This document shows positions 55,323 through 58,252 of a stretch of DNA of 58,252 bases, in pieces. Below the pieces are notes generated by a model that saw only the letters and a list, made by a program, of their open reading frames with translations, had not been told where the DNA came from and did not search any database. Location: NCBI GenBank assembly GCA_947038515.1, contig CAMQWJ010000009.1:1-58252 (forward strand), in the 5' to 3' direction. The DNA is from an uncultured Fusobacteriaceae bacterium. GTDB taxonomy: Bacteria; Fusobacteriota; Fusobacteriia; Fusobacteriales; Fusobacteriaceae. Position numbers and translations under genes: made by a program. Within the stretch, counting starts at the first letter, position 1. Each line of letters opens with the position of its first letter.

Positions 55323-56399
55323 GTGGGGATAAATGAAATTATAATATATTTGATGGTTATTTTTATGGTTATAGGTGCGATAGATAAGTGCTTAGGAAAT
55401 CGTTTTGGATATGGAGAAAAATTTGAAGAAGGGATACTTGCAATGGGTTCACTAGCCCTTGCAATGGTTGGAGTAATATCTCTTGCTCCTGTATTAGCAA
55501 AAATTTTAAGACCAGTAATATCTCCGATATACTCACTAGTAGGGGCAGATCCTGCCATGTTTGCAACAACACTACTAGCTAACGATATGGGAGGATACCC
55601 TCTTGCCGTAGAATTGGCTTTGACGCCAGATGCAGGAAAATTTGCAGGATTAATATTAGGTGCAATGATGGGACCAACTCTTGTATTTACTATTCCAGTA
55701 GCTCTTGGAATAATTGAAAAAGGTGATAGAGAATTTTTAGCTAAAGGTATTTTAGCAGGAATAATTACAATTCCTTTAGGTTGTATAGTAGGTGGAATTG
55801 TAGCAGGTTTCCCTATGGAGATGATATTAGTAAATATATTACCAATAATTATAGTGGCTTTATTAATTGCTTTAGGTCTTTGGAAAGCACCTGAAAAAAT
55901 GACAAAAGGCTTTACTGTTTTTGGAAAAGGAGTTGTTATTGTAATAACAATAGGATTAGCAGCAGGTATTATAGAAAAATTAACAGGTTTTGTTGTTATC
56001 CCTGGAATGGCACCTTTATCAGAAGGATTTAAAATTGTAGGAGATATAGCAATAACACTAGCTGGTGCCTTTCCATTGGTATATTTTTTAACAAAAGTCT
56101 TGAAGAAACCATTAAGTAAAATGGGAGAAATGTTAGGAATGAATGAGGAATCAGCAGCAGGAATGGTTGCCACATTAGCTAACAGTATACCTATGTTTGG
56201 ATTAATGAAAAACATGAATAATAAAGGAAAAATACTCAATGTAGCATTTGCTGTAAGTGGAGCATTTGTTTTTGGTGATCACTTAGGATTCACTGCTGGA
56301 GTAGATAAAAGTATGATTTTTCCAATGGTAGTTGGAAAGTTAGTTGGTGGAATTTCTGCAGTCATATTAGCTAAAATTATGTTTAAAAATGTTAAATAA
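55323..56399 (+). CDS. eutH: Ethanolamine transporter EutH
   Basis: 358-residue polytopic inner-membrane protein with about ten helices. VGAIDKCLGNRFGYGEKFEEGILAMG, ANDMGGYPLAVELALTPDAGKFAG and FGDHLGFTAGVD are EutH signatures. It brings ethanolamine in when the external level or pH is low. GTG start at 55323; AAGGAG about 11 bases before it. Overlaps nothing; the next gene's ribosome binding site is just past its stop. Confidence 0.94.
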   Translation: MGINEIIIYLMVIFMVIGAIDKCLGNRFGYGEKFEEGILAMGSLALAMVGVISLAPVLAKILRPVISPIYSLVGADPAMFATTLLANDMGGYPLAVELALTPDAGKFAGLILGAMMGPTLVFTIPVALGIIEKGDREFLAKGILAGIITIPLGCIVGGIVAGFPMEMILVNILPIIIVALLIALGLWKAPEKMTKGFTVFGKGVVIVITIGLAAGIIEKLTGFVVIPGMAPLSEGFKIVGDIAITLAGAFPLVYFLTKVLKKPLSKMGEMLGMNEESAAGMVATLANSIPMFGLMKNMNNKGKILNVAFAVSGAFVFGDHLGFTAGVDKSMIFPMVVGKLVGGISAVILAKIMFKNVK

Positions 56400-56412
56400 A
56401 TTAGGAGGCCAA

Positions 56413-56859
56413 ATGAATATTACTAGTATAGAATTAGAAAAAATCATAAGAAAAGTTATAGAAAAAGAGATGGGAAATAAAAAAGAACAGATAAAATTTA
56501 TGGATAAAAGTGGAATTGGTGTCATAAAAAGTGAAAAAATAGAAAAAGTTAAATTTGATACTGGAAATCCTAACGATCAAGTATATGTAACAGATTTATT
56601 TTCATTAGAAGAAAGCCCAAGAATAGGTGCTGGAATGATGGAAATGACTGAAAGTACTTTTGATTGGACACTATCATATGATGAAATTGATTATATTATT
56701 GAAGGTAGATTAGAAATAATAGTGGATGGAAGAAAAATTGTAGGAGAAAAAGGGGATGTAATGCTAATTCCTAAGAATTCTAAAATAAAGTTTAGTGCAC
56801 CAGAACATGCTAAATTTATATATGTTGTTTATCCTGCTAATTGGCTTGAGGAAAAATAA
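56413..56859 (+). CDS. eutQ: EutQ, C-terminal cupin form
   Basis: 148 residues from ATG 56413, with AGGAGG upstream; an in-frame ATG at 56389 lies inside eutH and before that site. The cupin core FDWTLSYDEIDYIIEGRLEIIVDGR and KGDVMLIPKNSKIKF match the C-terminal half of the 230-residue enterobacterial EutQ, for which acetate kinase activity has been reported. An amphipathic N-terminal helix (SIELEKIIRKVIEKEMGNK) replaces the usual N-terminal domain, which is encoded at 55046-55321. Confidence 0.9.
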   Translation: MNITSIELEKIIRKVIEKEMGNKKEQIKFMDKSGIGVIKSEKIEKVKFDTGNPNDQVYVTDLFSLEESPRIGAGMMEMTESTFDWTLSYDEIDYIIEGRLEIIVDGRKIVGEKGDVMLIPKNSKIKFSAPEHAKFIYVVYPANWLEEK

Positions 56860-56874
56860 AAGGAGTGAAAATAA

Positions 56875-57993
56875 ATGAGTAGTTTTTACATTAAACCTAA
56901 AATAGAATTTGGTGAAAATTCATTGAATGTTATAAGAGAACATAATATAAAAAAATGTTTTATTGTAACTGACAAATCCATAGTTGATTTAAAACTTATT
57001 AATAAAGTTCTTAATGTGCTAGCCTCAGAAGTGAAGGTAGAAATATTTTCAAAAGTAACTCCTAATCCAACAATTGAAATTATAGAAGAAGGAATGAAAG
57101 AAATGATATCTTTTGATCCTGACTATGTTATAGCGATAGGAGGAGGTTCCCCTATTGATGCTTGTAAAGGCATGCTATATTTTGAAAAAAAAATAGCAGA
57201 AGAAATTGGAGAACCACATCCAAAAAGATATTTTATAGCAATTCCAACAACAAGTGGTACTGGTTCAGAAGTTACATCATATTCTGTAATAAGTGCAGGG
57301 AAACGAAAAATAGCATTAGCAAATGATGAAATGCTTCCTAATTTAGCAATATTAAATCCTAGCTTTATGGAAACGCTCCCGCCCCATATTATAGCAGATA
57401 CAGGAATGGATGTTCTTACACATGCTATGGAGTCGTTTGTATCAAAAGAAAGAAGTGTATTTACTAACCCTATTGCATTAGAGTCTATGAAGTTGATAAA
57501 TGAGAATTTGCTTGAACATTATAAAAATCCTAAAGAGATAAAATATAGAGAGAATGTACAAAATGCTTCTTGCATGGCTGGAATAGCTTTTAATAACTCC
57601 TCTTTGGGGATTAATCATAGTATAGCTCATATTGTGGGTGCAATATTTAAATTGAGTCATGGAAGAGCAAACGCAATAGTAATGCCATATATAATAGATG
57701 AAAATACAAATGCTGATAAATATTATTCATTAATAGCTCAAGAGTTGAAGATAAAAAGTTCTTTGCAGTTAAGTGGAAAAGAAGCATTGATTGAACATAT
57801 AAAAAATATGAAAAAAACAATGCAAATTCCTACTTCACTTAAAGATGTAGGAATAAAATTAGAAGTTTTTAAAAATGAAATTCCAACAATGATTTCAGAG
57901 ATAAAAAAAGATATTTGTACAAGTGGAAATCCAAATAAATTTGATGATGAAAAATTGATTAGAATATTATTAAGAATATATTTTGGAGACTAA
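56875..57993 (+). CDS. eutG: Iron-dependent alcohol dehydrogenase EutG
   Basis: Reduces acetaldehyde to ethanol, regenerating NAD+ for EutE. 372 residues of the group III (FucO-like) family. GGGSPIDACKGMLYF and TSGTGSEVTSYSVI bind NAD; metal ligands are Asp179, His183 (GMDVLTHAMESF), His248 and His262 (GINHSIAHIVGAIFKLSHGRANAIVMP), with the family's spacing. AGGAGTG precedes ATG 56875. Last gene of the eut operon. Confidence 0.94.
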   Translation: MSSFYIKPKIEFGENSLNVIREHNIKKCFIVTDKSIVDLKLINKVLNVLASEVKVEIFSKVTPNPTIEIIEEGMKEMISFDPDYVIAIGGGSPIDACKGMLYFEKKIAEEIGEPHPKRYFIAIPTTSGTGSEVTSYSVISAGKRKIALANDEMLPNLAILNPSFMETLPPHIIADTGMDVLTHAMESFVSKERSVFTNPIALESMKLINENLLEHYKNPKEIKYRENVQNASCMAGIAFNNSSLGINHSIAHIVGAIFKLSHGRANAIVMPYIIDENTNADKYYSLIAQELKIKSSLQLSGKEALIEHIKNMKKTMQIPTSLKDVGIKLEVFKNEIPTMISEIKKDICTSGNPNKFDDEKLIRILLRIYFGD

Positions 57994-58040
57994 AAATAAA
58001 AACTAAATAAAAGCATTAATAGAGTAAAAAAAAGAAAAAA

Positions 58041-58082
58041 AGATTCTCACATAATCCTAATTATGAGAATCTTTTTTTTCTT
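58041..58082 (+). terminator. Terminator of the eut operon
   Basis: AGATTCTCACATAAT pairs with AATTATGAGAATCT (one bulged C) around CCT, followed by TTTTTTTT. An A tract precedes it, so it may act in both directions. Confidence 0.88.
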
Positions 58083-58197
58083 TTTATAAAAGTTGAAAAA
58101 ACAAAGGAAAACCTGATGAAAAAGATATGTTTTGAAATGAATTTCAAATCTTTTTTAAAAATATATTTAAAATTTTTATAATAAAGAAAAAAAGAGG

Positions 58198-58226
58198 TTG
58201 ACGTTTTTTAAAAATTATGGTATTAT
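58198..58226 (+). promoter_or_regulatory. Promoter for a gene beyond the window
   Basis: TTGACG (58198-58203), 17-bp spacer and TATTAT (58221-58226), preceded by an A/T-rich stretch. Confidence 0.65.
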
Positions 58227-58252
58227 TTTACTTGTCCACAGGAAATATTGAA

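Noticed and set aside
55232-56239. 335-codon minus-strand frame opposite eutH
   Set aside because: Low-complexity Ile/Pro/Ala translation caused by antisense of a hydrophobic gene; no ribosome binding site or family resemblance.
42683-58000. A cobalamin riboswitch in the eut operon
   Set aside because: Intergenic gaps are too short and I see no B12-box-like conserved sequence; regulation appears to be through EutV.

Overview
The window is strongly AT-rich chromosomal DNA with compact gene order, clean GGAGG-type ribosome binding sites and Gram-negative-type genes. A Na+-style energy economy (membrane pyrophosphatase, sodium symporters) and an ethanolamine microcompartment controlled by EutV/EutW point to the Fusobacteriota, most likely Fusobacterium or a close relative. 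This placement rests on remembered protein resemblance and not on a search. I see no mobile element, CRISPR array, prophage or rRNA gene.

Layout. (1) 1-855: ten tRNA genes in one array (the first is cut by the window edge), closed by a terminator. (2) 937-12505: housekeeping genes: SppA, YbaB, a DUF374 acyltransferase, metG, galU, a phosphohexomutase, a small secreted protein on the minus strand, hemW, yggS, sepF and a PP-loop enzyme. (3) 12584-15654: citC and a citX-citG fusion without citrate lyase subunits, then a HutD/Ves cupin. (4) 15693-27266: the transcription/translation block rpmG, tRNA-Trp, secE, nusG, rplK, rplA, rplJ, rplL, rpoB, rpoC, with candidate L1 and L10 leaders. (5) 27286-36956: gmk, rpoZ, apbE, hppA, an alternative sigma factor, a DUF2164 protein, AGCS and NSS sodium symporters, a TPR protein and a membrane J-domain protein. 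(6) 37018-42682: glmU, prs, rpsB, tsf, pyrH, frr. (7) 42770-57993: a long ethanolamine utilisation (eut) operon: eutS, eutP, eutV, eutW, an antiterminator, eutA, eutB, eutC, eutL, two single-domain shell genes, a PduT-like shell gene, eutE, eutT, pduL, a PduM-like gene, eutN, a split-off EutQ N-terminal domain, eutH, eutQ and eutG.

How the eut genes work together. EutH imports ethanolamine. EutB/EutC, with adenosylcobalamin made by EutT and protected by EutA, split it to ammonia and acetaldehyde inside a shell built from EutS, EutL, EutM-type, PduT-like and EutN proteins. EutE makes acetyl-CoA, PduL makes acetyl-phosphate, EutG makes ethanol to recycle NADH, and EutP/EutQ are candidates for ATP recovery. 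EutW senses the substrate and EutV is an ANTAR RNA-binding antiterminator. The RNA ahead of eutA carries the expected pair of hexaloop hairpins (A at loop position 1, G at 4), the second overlapping an intrinsic terminator.

Most interesting observations: a perfect 9-bp hairpin sits exactly between a strong Shine-Dalgarno and the metG start and would restore normal spacing when folded; EutQ is split into two genes on either side of eutH; a PduT-type shell protein with its iron-sulfur cysteine lies in a eut operon; one shell protein has a long charged tail; a GC-rich hairpin follows the main shell gene; and the same amphipathic helix motif recurs at the ends of five cargo-type proteins.
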